Below are positions 8,852-16,896 of a stretch of 64,000 nt of DNA, piece after piece. The first letter of the stretch is position 1; every line of letters starts with the position of its first letter. The notes under the pieces are model-generated. The model was not told the origin of the DNA and searched no databases. It worked only from the letters and a program-made list of their open reading frames with translations. The stretch is from UBA940 sp031547885. GTDB lineage: Bacteria; Bacteroidota; Bacteroidia; Bacteroidales; Rikenellaceae. The translations under genes were made by a program, and so were the position numbers. The stretch is taken from positions 186,001-250,000 of the forward strand of contig JAVBRO010000009.1 in the NCBI GenBank assembly GCA_031547885.1, in the 5' to 3' direction.

Positions 8852-9949
8852 TCACTTTATATCGCGGCAATTCTTTTTGTCGGTGATTATCCCCCCGTCG
8901 AGCACGACCATACCCGTTGTGGCGCGCAGCATTGTGATCATGGTGGTCGCGTCGACATTGTAGAGCGTCACTGGACCCGCCCCGCCGAAATCGGCCGTTT
9001 CTCCCGGAGAAATTGGCGACGCCGTAATCAGGACGACTTTCGCCCCCTCTGCGGCAGCCCTGTCGGCAATCTTTCCGAACCTTTCGGCGCATTTAGGCCG
9101 TATTTTGTCGAGCTTCACGGCACTCAGGATGTAGACCCGCCCCGGGTAACCAACGATCTCGCGCGTGGCATCGCCTTCCGAGTTGAACACCGCGAATTCG
9201 CGCAGCGCAACATCTCTGTTGAAACCTCCGTTCCCGGCCTGCTCGACGAACTCCCAGCGCGTCGCATCATACCACGTAGTGTCCGCAACCGCGAACTCAT
9301 GCAGCGAACCGTCTGTGAGGTCGCGGTATACGAGCCTCGTCTCATCCTGCGCAGTATCGTCGTTGTAGATAGCCGCGTAGAGGTCGACGCCCTTCTTGTA
9401 GGGCAGAAAATCCATCAGCGGCAGGTGGTAGTAGCAGTGCGCGCCGAGTCCCCCCGCGATGCAGGCGAAAAGCACCGTGCAGACCCACTCCTTCACGCTT
9501 ACCGGAAAGAAAGTCAGGGTTTTCCGCGCGTTCAGATAGACGATCACGGCCAGCGCCAGCAGCACCACATTCTTGGCGAACGACGCCCACGGCGGCATTT
9601 TCAGCGCATCGCCGAAACAGCCGCAATCCTCGACCGGCATCCAGGTCGCGGAAAAGAACGTGAGGATCGTGAAGAACGTCATGATCGCCACCGCAAATAT
9701 CGATATGAGCCGCGTCTTGATCTTGAAGATCATCATCAGACCCATCATGAGCTCGGCCGCGCAGAACCAGATCGCAAACCCGAACCTGTAGTTATTCAGA
9801 GGCTCAAACCCGTAAGTATTGAGGTATTCCGTGATCTTGATCGCCGTCCCCCACGGGTCGACCGTCTTCACGAACCCCGAAAAAACGAACACCAAACCGA
9901 ACACTATCCGGCATATGTCCGCAATCCTGTTTTTCGTTTTCCTGTCCAT
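8852..9949 (-). CDS. DoxX-family membrane protein (BT_3928-like)
   Basis: 365 residues. The first 140 residues hold four membrane helices of DoxX type, with FSGFVKTVDPWGTAIKI and a CGCFGDAL motif in a loop. The C-terminal half is soluble and may be thioredoxin-like; no CxxC is seen there. The family is common in Bacteroidota and its role is unknown, with redox or quinone-linked functions suggested for relatives. The frame runs 45 bases further up into repeat element A (reading MGDFFKSRGC from a TTG); that part is repeat DNA, so the ATG at 9949 is preferred. Confidence 0.8.
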   Translation of the reverse strand: MDRKTKNRIADICRIVFGLVFVFSGFVKTVDPWGTAIKITEYLNTYGFEPLNNYRFGFAIWFCAAELMMGLMMIFKIKTRLISIFAVAIMTFFTILTFFSATWMPVEDCGCFGDALKMPPWASFAKNVVLLALAVIVYLNARKTLTFFPVSVKEWVCTVLFACIAGGLGAHCYYHLPLMDFLPYKKGVDLYAAIYNDDTAQDETRLVYRDLTDGSLHEFAVADTTWYDATRWEFVEQAGNGGFNRDVALREFAVFNSEGDATREIVGYPGRVYILSAVKLDKIRPKCAERFGKIADRAAAEGAKVVLITASPISPGETADFGGAGPVTLYNVDATTMITMLRATTGMVVLDGGIITDKKNCRDIK

Positions 9950-9970
9950 CGTCTTTTCTTTTTTGCAACC

Positions 9971-10283
9971 GCGACTTTTAAAAAAGTCGCCCAAAAATTT
10001 TTGCGGAAACTCTGTTTCCTACTATTTAGATGATAAGAATGTTTCTGCGAAAGGTGATTGGTTATTAAAATTATGCGGATTGCACGAAGTGCAATTTTTC
10101 TTGTACAGAATTTATCTTGAAAATTAATTTTCAGAGTAAATTCTGAGCAAGAAAATGCACAGGCTTCGCCTGCCGCATAATTTCAATAACAGGGACAACC
10201 TGAAGCATCCCCTTTGCATCAAAATAAACCGCTGCGGGCCGTGCCCGCAATCTTTTGGTTACTTTGGGATTTGCCAAAGTAAC
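9971..10283 (-). repeat. Multi-hairpin intergenic element, copy A
   Basis: 313 bp between tmk and the DoxX gene. On the plus strand in order: end hairpin GCGACTTTT/AAAAGTCGC (9971-9990), GGAAAC/GTTTCC (10005-10019), outer arm of the central cruciform (10061-10078), TTGCAC/GTGCAA (10080-10094), a long AT-rich central stem, CAGGC/GCCTG (10160-10172), outer arm (10173-10190), GCGGGC/GCCCGC (10234-10248), end hairpin GTTACTTTGG/CCAAAGTAAC (10258-10283). Orientation is called minus because the GTTAC end is taken as the left end. No protein is encoded. Confidence 0.92.
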
Positions 10284-10302
10284 ATATATAAAGGAATCCC
10301 GC

Positions 10303-10983
10303 TTATATTATATTTCCGATATTCGATAATATTTTTTGGAAAATTGCGTCTGGTGGAAGCATTTTGCCGTTGTTGTCGCCGCAGTCGATGATTCGGAGTG
10401 CGGGGTCGGTTTGTGCGGCGTCGAGGTAGACTTCTCGCACGCGGCGCTGGAGGTCGAGCGACGATTCGTGGATATCGCGTGCACCGTTGAGGTATTCGCG
10501 GTCTTTGCCTCGGCGCTGGGAAGTGAGCCTCTCTTCGGTGAAGCGGAACGGCACGTCGAGGAATAGCGAAACGTCGGGACGCGGTATCCCGTATATTTCG
10601 AATTCGAGTGACAGTATCCACTCTTTCAGCTCTTTGCGCTTTCCGGGATTCTCGATCTTGGCGCATTGGAACCCGATGTTGGAGTAGACGTAGCGGTCGA
10701 GGAAGACGAACCGCCCTTCATCGAGCCACTCTTCGAGCATCGATCCGGCATCGCCCCTGTCGCCCGCGAAGAGCAGAGCGACCATATAGGGGTCCACGCT
10801 GTCCGCTTCGCCGAAATCGCCGCGCAGGAAGCGCGCGATGAGTTCCCCGTAGACGGGCGTGTCGGTCCTCGGAAAATGCAGGAATTCCGTTTTGTGCCCC
10901 ATTTCCGAGGCGAGGTTCCGCAGCAGGTTGAGCTGCGTCGATTTTCCGGCTCCGTCGAGCCCTTCGAGCACTATTAAAGGCAT
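10303..10983 (-). CDS. tmk: Thymidylate kinase
   Basis: 226 residues. Phosphorylates dTMP to dTDP. The P-loop LEGLDGAGKST is at 5-15, DRYVYSN (the DRY motif) follows near the middle, and a basic lid region (SQRRGKDREY) comes after. It is the last gene of the pheS-to-tmk run, 3 bases after the sufS stop. Confidence 0.95.
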   Translation of the reverse strand: MPLIVLEGLDGAGKSTQLNLLRNLASEMGHKTEFLHFPRTDTPVYGELIARFLRGDFGEADSVDPYMVALLFAGDRGDAGSMLEEWLDEGRFVFLDRYVYSNIGFQCAKIENPGKRKELKEWILSLEFEIYGIPRPDVSLFLDVPFRFTEERLTSQRRGKDREYLNGARDIHESSLDLQRRVREVYLDAAQTDPALRIIDCGDNNGKMLPPDAIFQKILSNIGNII

Positions 10984-10986
10984 TCT

Positions 10987-12213
10987 TTATCTTCTTAACA
11001 TTCCCACGGCTTTCCTCACCCCTTCGGCAAGGACCGCAGTCTCTTCAATTCTGTTATATACGGCGAACGATGCGCGGCACATACCGCTGAGGCCATAGTG
11101 AGCCATGAGCGGTTCGGCGCAGTGGGTCCCGGTGCGGACGGCGATCCCCTGTTTATCGAGGATCATCCCCAGGTCATACGGATGCACCCCTTCGACCGAG
11201 AACGAGACTATGGGCGCTTTGCCGGGCATGGTTCCGTAGACGCGCAGACCGTCGATTTCGAGCAGCCGGGCAGTCGCCGTATCGAGCAGCGCTCGTTCGT
11301 GACGCTCTATTTCGTGTCCGTCGAACTCACCTATATATCGTATGGCCTCGGCCATACCGACGGCACCTATGTAGTTGGCTGTTCCGGCTTCGAATTTGAG
11401 TGGCAGTTCGGCCCAGGTGGTTTCGGCGAAAGTGACCGTCGCGACCATGTCGCCCCCGCCCATGAACGGCGGCATGCGGTCGAGAAGTTCACGACGCCCG
11501 TACAGCACGCCTATTCCGGTGGGGCCGTAGAGTTTGTGTCCCGAAAAGGCGTAGAGGTCGCAGTCCATATCACGCACATCCACCCCGCCGTGGACAACCC
11601 CCTGGCAGCCGTCTACGACGACCATTACCCCGCGTTCGTGCGCTATTTGCGCGGCCCTTTTCACATCCGGACGCGAGCCGAGAACGTTGGAACACTGCGT
11701 TATGGCCAGCACCCGTGTACGTTCGTCTATAAATTCCGGCAGTTTTTCGATCTCCAGCAGCCCCTCGTCCGTGAAGGGCAGGACCCTCAGCTGCGCCCCT
11801 TTACGCTGACAAACCATCTGCCACGGGACGATATTAGAGTGGTGCTCCATCTCGCTCACCACGACATTGTCGCCCTCGCCCATCATGAGTTCGCCGAGGC
11901 TGTATGCGACAAGGTTGAGCGCGGCGGTCGCACCGGCCGTGAAGACGATCTCCTCGCGGCTTGCGGCTCCAATAAACTCCCGCACCGTCTCGCGCGCCGC
12001 CTCATACAGGGCGGTGCTCTCCTCCGACAGATAATGCACCCCCCGATGGATGTTGGCGTTCATTTCGCGGTACATCATTCCGACGGTTTCGAGCACGCGC
12101 AGGGGTTTTTGTGCCGTCGCCGCATTGTCCAGATAGACCAGCGGCCGCCCGTAGACCTTGCGCCCAAGGATCGGGAAATCCGCCCTTATATCGTTTATGT
12201 CGAACTGCCTCAT
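10987..12213 (-). CDS. sufS: Cysteine desulfurase SufS
   Basis: 408 residues. A PLP enzyme that takes sulfur from cysteine for Fe-S cluster assembly. The PLP lysine is K227 (SGHKLYG), the His stacking on PLP lies in EMEHHSN, and the catalytic cysteine is C365 in RTGTHCAEPL, the group II (SufS) form. The start at 12213 overlaps the ybeY stop by four bases (ATGA); the longer frame to 12297 lies inside ybeY. It is separated from sufBCD by 10 kb. No SufE or SufU sulfur acceptor is seen in the window. Confidence 0.95.
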   Translation of the reverse strand: MRQFDINDIRADFPILGRKVYGRPLVYLDNAATAQKPLRVLETVGMMYREMNANIHRGVHYLSEESTALYEAARETVREFIGAASREEIVFTAGATAALNLVAYSLGELMMGEGDNVVVSEMEHHSNIVPWQMVCQRKGAQLRVLPFTDEGLLEIEKLPEFIDERTRVLAITQCSNVLGSRPDVKRAAQIAHERGVMVVVDGCQGVVHGGVDVRDMDCDLYAFSGHKLYGPTGIGVLYGRRELLDRMPPFMGGGDMVATVTFAETTWAELPLKFEAGTANYIGAVGMAEAIRYIGEFDGHEIERHERALLDTATARLLEIDGLRVYGTMPGKAPIVSFSVEGVHPYDLGMILDKQGIAVRTGTHCAEPLMAHYGLSGMCRASFAVYNRIEETAVLAEGVRKAVGMLRR

Positions 12214-12641
12214 ATTCCGTAATATTTGGCGAGGTAATGATCCTCTTTTGCGCGCATCCGCGCCTGTTGTTTCGGGGTTTTGTCGCCGTATCCGCACAGG
12301 TGGAGCACCCCGTGTACAAGCACCCTGCGCATCTCGGCTTCGGGCGCGACACCCAGTCCTGCAGCATTGTCTGCGACTGTTTCCGGATCGATGAAGATAT
12401 CGCCGCTGACAGTTCCTCGTCCCCCGAGGTCGCTGTAATCGAACGTTATGACGTCGGTCCGGTAATCATGTCCCAGAAACTGCCTGTTTATCTCCAGATG
12501 GCGTTCGGGCGAGCAGAAAATATAGTTCACCGGTCCCAGCCGGAACCCCTCGTTCTCCACGCACCTGCGTATCCACAGCGCCGTTCTCTCTTTCGCCGGC
12601 AGCCGGAAATCCGTCCCCTCATTATGGTACCTTATCGCCAT
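12210..12641 (-). CDS. ybeY: Endoribonuclease YbeY
   Basis: 143 residues. Metal-dependent RNase of rRNA processing and quality control. The metal site is HGVLHLCGYGD (H110, H114, D120). The third ligand is Asp rather than the more usual His, as I recall for Bacteroidota homologues. It sits between the EnvC-like gene and sufS with four-base overlap to sufS. Confidence 0.93.
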   Translation of the reverse strand: MAIRYHNEGTDFRLPAKERTALWIRRCVENEGFRLGPVNYIFCSPERHLEINRQFLGHDYRTDVITFDYSDLGGRGTVSGDIFIDPETVADNAAGLGVAPEAEMRRVLVHGVLHLCGYGDKTPKQQARMRAKEDHYLAKYYGI

Positions 12642-12674
12642 TTATTATTGCTTAAAAATAAACCGCCGCGGTCG

Positions 12675-13868
12675 TTACCGCCTCAGCCACTGTTCCGGAT
12701 CGACGGGGGTGGTCTCGCGCCATATCTGGAAGATCAGCATATGCTGGTCATCGTCGTCGGTGTCGAACAGCCGCCCGATCTCCTGGTTTATCGCCACCTT
12801 GTCGCCCATTTTGACGCTCGTGCGGGCGAGGTTTGCATACACGACTATATAGCTCCCCGACCGCACCATGACGCTGGTATTGAAGTGGTCGAGGTTGTAA
12901 ACGCCGGTAACTTCGCCCTCGAACACGGCCCTGACCTGCGCACCGCGCGGAGCGGCTATGTTGATCCCCTTGAAGTCGTTGGTGATGCCGGGCTGGGACG
13001 ACACCGCATGCCGCCCGAAATGGTCGAGCACCGACCCCGGACTGCCGGCAGGCCACGGGAGTTTTCCCTGATTCTCCTCGAATTTCCCGGAGAGAACGAC
13101 ATCGCGCTCGATCTGCGCCACCGTACGTCCTGTCTTACTGGCTTTCGCCTGTTCGGCGATTATCTGGTCGACTTTCTTCTGCGCGGCGGCTATTTTATTC
13201 TTCTGCGTTTTGGCCTGGGATTCCAGTTTCTTACGGTCGCTCTGCAGGTTGGCAAGCGCCGAAGTCTGCTGTTTTTCCTCCTTGCCGAGAGCGGTCAGTT
13301 CGTTGTTTTTCTGCTTCCTGGAGTTGTCCAGCTCTGTTTTGCGGACATTCAGTTTTTCTAGTTCGTAATGCAGGATATAGTTCAGCGAATCTATCTCGGC
13401 GCCTTTCGTTTCGCGCATCTGGTTGTAGCGCCTCATGTAGTTGATGCGGCGCGTGGCGTCGTTGAAGTCGCGCGAGGCGAAGAGAAACGCCACGGCGTTG
13501 TTCATCTTGTGGTTTTTCCAGGCCGAGTAGACGAATTCGCCGTACTCTTTTTGCAGGATTTCGAGCTGCCGGTCGAGCTCTCTCACCTGGCGGGTGTTGG
13601 TATTTATCTCGGAGCTGATGATGCCGGCTTCCTTATCGAGGTTGCGGATCAGGTTGCGGCGCGTTTCGATGTTATTCTTCAGCAGTTTGAGGTCGCGTTC
13701 CGACAGCCGGATATTGTCGCGGTTCTTCCCCAGCAGGGCGTTCGTGGCGTCGAGCTGTTTCTGGTCGCGGCGTATCTGTTCGCGCAGTTCCTCGATGGTG
13801 GTCTGCGCCGCCGCGCCTGTCCACGCCAGCATCAGTATCGCGATTATCGTCGTCCGAAGTGTTTTCAT
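12675..13868 (-). CDS. EnvC-like murein hydrolase activator (degenerate M23)
   Basis: 397 residues: signal peptide (cleavage near AAAQ), a long coiled coil (about 25-250) and a C-terminal LytM/M23-like domain. In that domain the usual zinc ligands are not all present (YANL where YxH is expected, HMLIFQ at the HxH site), which fits EnvC-type proteins that activate amidases and do not cut peptidoglycan themselves. It probably acts in the periplasm at division sites. It starts 4 bases after the TPR gene. In other Bacteroidota a DUF4292 lipoprotein gene often lies between these two; none is here. Confidence 0.88.
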   Translation of the reverse strand: MKTLRTTIIAILMLAWTGAAAQTTIEELREQIRRDQKQLDATNALLGKNRDNIRLSERDLKLLKNNIETRRNLIRNLDKEAGIISSEINTNTRQVRELDRQLEILQKEYGEFVYSAWKNHKMNNAVAFLFASRDFNDATRRINYMRRYNQMRETKGAEIDSLNYILHYELEKLNVRKTELDNSRKQKNNELTALGKEEKQQTSALANLQSDRKKLESQAKTQKNKIAAAQKKVDQIIAEQAKASKTGRTVAQIERDVVLSGKFEENQGKLPWPAGSPGSVLDHFGRHAVSSQPGITNDFKGINIAAPRGAQVRAVFEGEVTGVYNLDHFNTSVMVRSGSYIVVYANLARTSVKMGDKVAINQEIGRLFDTDDDDQHMLIFQIWRETTPVDPEQWLRR

Positions 13869-13872
13869 AACC

Positions 13873-15675
13873 CTATTTTATACGCGATAGCCTCTCTTCG
13901 ATATCTGAAACCGGTTCGTAACCTGCGTCGCGGGCCCGTTTCCAGTAGACCGACGCCATGAAATTATCGCCCAGAGCATAGAGTATATCGCCGTAGTGTA
14001 TGAGCAGTTCGGAACTGTTGTCGCGGTCGAGCGGCAGCGCCTGCTGCATGATTTTTTTAGCCTCGGTGTAATTGCCCAGTTTGTAGAGCACCCATGCATA
14101 AGTGTCGAGGTAGGTCGCGAAGTTCTCCTGCAGTTTCACAGCCCTCGACGCCATCCCGAGAGCGCGGTCCAGATCGCGGTCCTCTTCGGCCAGAAAATAT
14201 GCGTAGTTATTGAGTACAAGCACGTTGTTTTTGTCGAACTTCAGCGCCTTTTCGTACTCCGAGAAGGTTTTTTTCATATTCCCTTCCTGATGCCACACGG
14301 TGCCGATCGAGCCGTAGATAACGCTTTTGAGGGAGTCGGTCCCGGCGACTTTGAGCGACTGTTCCAACACCTTGCGCGCCTCCTTGTAGCGTTTCATATA
14401 TTGCAGCGCACCCGATTTCATCACATATATATCCAGTTCGTCCGGATAGCGGACAAGGGCGCGGTCGCTGTACATCGCGACCGAATCGGGACGCTGCAGG
14501 TAGGCTTCGATCTCGATCACCTGCAGGAACGAACTGAGCGGCGCGTCGGGCTTCGCGAGTTGCGTCTTGAGCATCACGAGGGCGCCTTCGATGTCTCCGC
14601 TGCGGATCATATGGTTGGAATATGCTTCGACGACCTGCGGATCGCCCGGATAGTGCGTCACGAGTATCAGCGCCAGGTCGCTTATCTCGAGGAAGTGCTG
14701 GCGGTAGAAGTTCGAGTTGCGCGTCAGCTTGTCGAAATAGTTCAGTTTGTCCTCGAGCGGCACCTCGTCCAGCAGGAAAAGCTGTTTCAGCGTGGCGAAG
14801 TAGAGCGACGCCTGTCCCTTTTCCAGATAATAGTCGCCGAGGTTGATCAGCGCGTTCACATTGTTGGGGTTGATGTCGAGCACCTCCTTGAGCATCACCA
14901 CCTGCAGCGAATCGCGTCCCTGATAGGCGTAGAGGTCCGACAGCACCAGCCGGTTCTCCTCGTCGTAGGGGGTAGCCTTAATGTAATTTTCGGTCGCGGT
15001 GATCGCCTCGTCCACCCTTCCGGCATCGATCAGGATGCCGCGTTTCAGTTCGGCAATCTCGGCTGTGCGGCCCATGCGCATATCGGCCGAATCGAGTATG
15101 GCGACTGCATCGTCTATGCGTCCCTTCTGATGATACAGCAGCGCCAGGATGCGGAAGTTGTCGGGATCGAACATGCTCGAACCGTCCAGCATCGACTCGA
15201 AAAGCGGCAGGGCTTCGTCGAAACGCTCTAGGTATACCAACAGGCGCGCTTTCTGCCCCTTGTACCAGATGTTCGACGGGTCGAGCGCGGCCGCCCGCGA
15301 ACTGTATTCCAACGCTTTGGGGAGGTCGCCCATCGTCATCAGCACATTGGCCGTTTCATAGAGCGACGGATCGTGGTCGGGTTCCAATTCCAGAGCCTTC
15401 ACGAAACATTCCAGCGCTTCGGGAAGATCCTCTTCGGTAGCAAGCCTCACCCCCTCGGTGTAGTAGACCGCCGGCAGCATTTCGGCCGGATAAATTGCAG
15501 AGAGCGAGTCCGGCTGCTGCGCAGAGAGAGTGAAGAGTGAAGAGTGAAGAGTGAAGAATAATATCAATGAAAGATGAAAGATGAAAGGTGAAAGATTGCG
15601 GTGCGGACATCTGTCCGCATCTTTTTTATCTTTCCCAACACGAGCTGTGCTCGTGAACCTTCTTTCATTTTTCAT
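13873..15675 (-). CDS. Secreted tetratricopeptide repeat protein
   Basis: Up to 600 residues. A hydrophobic signal-like segment (HSSLFTLSAQQ) is followed by at least ten TPR-like repeats (for example ALECFVKALELEPD, ALEYSSRAAALDPSN, TFSEYEKALKFDKNN). It probably works in the periplasm as a scaffold, possibly with the EnvC-like protein encoded next. The only ATG before the signal segment is at 15675, but the first 28 codons run through short hairpins and heptamer repeats, and a TTG just before the hydrophobic stretch is another candidate. The start is therefore uncertain; the rest is firm. Confidence 0.85.
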   Translation of the reverse strand: MKNERRFTSTARVGKDKKDADRCPHRNLSPFIFHLSLILFFTLHSSLFTLSAQQPDSLSAIYPAEMLPAVYYTEGVRLATEEDLPEALECFVKALELEPDHDPSLYETANVLMTMGDLPKALEYSSRAAALDPSNIWYKGQKARLLVYLERFDEALPLFESMLDGSSMFDPDNFRILALLYHQKGRIDDAVAILDSADMRMGRTAEIAELKRGILIDAGRVDEAITATENYIKATPYDEENRLVLSDLYAYQGRDSLQVVMLKEVLDINPNNVNALINLGDYYLEKGQASLYFATLKQLFLLDEVPLEDKLNYFDKLTRNSNFYRQHFLEISDLALILVTHYPGDPQVVEAYSNHMIRSGDIEGALVMLKTQLAKPDAPLSSFLQVIEIEAYLQRPDSVAMYSDRALVRYPDELDIYVMKSGALQYMKRYKEARKVLEQSLKVAGTDSLKSVIYGSIGTVWHQEGNMKKTFSEYEKALKFDKNNVLVLNNYAYFLAEEDRDLDRALGMASRAVKLQENFATYLDTYAWVLYKLGNYTEAKKIMQQALPLDRDNSSELLIHYGDILYALGDNFMASVYWKRARDAGYEPVSDIEERLSRIK

Positions 15676-15706
15676 TTTTCATCTTTCATTTTCAGAGCTC
15701 TGCTCT
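15527..15706. repeat. Heptamer arrays flanking two short hairpins
   Basis: Order on the plus strand: an agagtga array (15527-15557), tgaaaga repeats to about 15595, hairpin ATGCGGACA/TGTCCGCAT (about 15603-15622), an AT spacer, hairpin CACGAGC/GCTCGTG (15640-15656), a tcatttt-type array (15664-15692), then CAGAG/CTCTG at the pheS 3' end. It overlaps the 5' part of the TPR gene and supplies its signal sequence. The same plan recurs at 58312-58424. Confidence 0.8.
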
Positions 15707-16717
15707 GAATTGGTGCAGGAACCGTACGTCGTTCTCGAAATAGAGGCGCAGGTCTCCCACGCCGTATTTGAGCATGGAGACGCGCTCGACACCCATGCCG
15801 AAAGCGAATCCGCTGTATTTTTTGCTATCTATACCACAGGCTTCCAACACGTTGGGATCGACCATCCCGCAGCCCATGATCTCGAGCCAGCCGGTGCCTT
15901 TACAGACCGGGCATCCCTTTCCGCCGCACAGGTTGCACGACACGTCCATCTCGGCCGACGGCTCGGTGAACGGGAAGTACGACGGGCGCAGGCGTATTTT
16001 CGAATCCTCGCCGAACATTTCGCGGGCGAAGTAAAGCAGCGACTGCTTGAGGTCTGCGAACGACACCCCTTCGTCGATATAGAGCCCCTCGACCTGGTGG
16101 AAAATGCAGTGTGCGCGGTATGAAATGGCTTCATTGCGGAAGACTCGTCCCGGGCATATCACCCTGATAGGCGGTTTCTGCGTCTGCATAACGCGCACCT
16201 GGATGGAACTTGTGTGTGTGCGCAGCAGCACGTCGGGATTCTTCTCGATGAAGAAAGTGTCCTGCATATCACGTGCCGGATGTTCTGGCGGGAAGTTGAG
16301 CGCTGTGAAAACATGCCAGTCGTCCTCGATCTCGGGACCGTCGGCCACCACGTATCCGAGGCGGTCGAAAATCGACACTATCTGATTGCGCACCAGCGAT
16401 ATGGGGTGGCGGCTGCCGATGGCTTCCGCGGTTCCGGGGCGGGTCATATCGTCGATGGCCGACGCTTTCTGCCCTGTCCCCTCGCCTGCACCGGCCTTCA
16501 GTTCGTTTATGCGGTCGAGTGCGCTGGTTTTAAGCTGATTGAGCTTCTGCCCCAGTTCGCGTTTCATTTCAGGCGCAACTGTTTTGAAATCTTCCATCAG
16601 GGCGGTTATCTCGCCCTTTTTGCCCAGCATCCGTATCCGGAAATCCTCTATTTCGCCCGCCGCTTTCGACGAAAACCCCTCCACGCGGGCTATCAGCTCG
16701 TTAATTTTGTCAATCAT
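15692..16717 (-). CDS. pheS: Phenylalanyl-tRNA synthetase alpha subunit
   Basis: 341 residues. Charges tRNA-Phe together with PheT, which is not in the window. Class II motifs: GSRHPI and then the motif 2 region with HCIFHQVEGLYID, and GFAFGMGVERVSMLKYG (motif 3) near the end. The N-terminal 90 residues form the usual tRNA-binding coiled coil. The 3' end overlaps a short palindrome. First gene of the minus-strand run leading to tmk. Confidence 0.97.
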   Translation of the reverse strand: MIDKINELIARVEGFSSKAAGEIEDFRIRMLGKKGEITALMEDFKTVAPEMKRELGQKLNQLKTSALDRINELKAGAGEGTGQKASAIDDMTRPGTAEAIGSRHPISLVRNQIVSIFDRLGYVVADGPEIEDDWHVFTALNFPPEHPARDMQDTFFIEKNPDVLLRTHTSSIQVRVMQTQKPPIRVICPGRVFRNEAISYRAHCIFHQVEGLYIDEGVSFADLKQSLLYFAREMFGEDSKIRLRPSYFPFTEPSAEMDVSCNLCGGKGCPVCKGTGWLEIMGCGMVDPNVLEACGIDSKKYSGFAFGMGVERVSMLKYGVGDLRLYFENDVRFLHQFRAEL

Positions 16718-16752
16718 TTTCCTTTGGTCTTGAATATAATATTACCAATTTA

Positions 16753-16798
16753 CAAAGATAGCGATTAGTTATGAGTTATGAGTTATGAGTCATGAGTT
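16753..16798 (-). promoter_or_regulatory. pheS -7 box with heptamer array upstream
   Basis: TATCTTTG on the minus strand (16753-16760), 36 bases before the pheS start. A run of agttatg/agtcatg heptamers (16767-16798) covers the place where a -33 element would be expected. No -33 motif is seen. Confidence 0.5.
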
Positions 16799-16810
16799 TT
16801 ATTCGCCCCA

Positions 16811-16845
16811 CAAAAAAAGAAAGAGGCGCGGATTTTTCCGCGCCT
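16811..16845 (-). terminator. Intrinsic terminator of the TonB receptor gene
   Basis: Perfect 8-bp stem GGCGCGGA/TCCGCGCC (16825-16844) followed on the minus strand by a T-rich tract. It lies about 50 bases after the receptor stop. Confidence 0.85.
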
Positions 16846-16896
16846 GCCTTCCCCACTTACAATTCTCAATCAATTAGTTTATTGTGAAGCAGTGTT

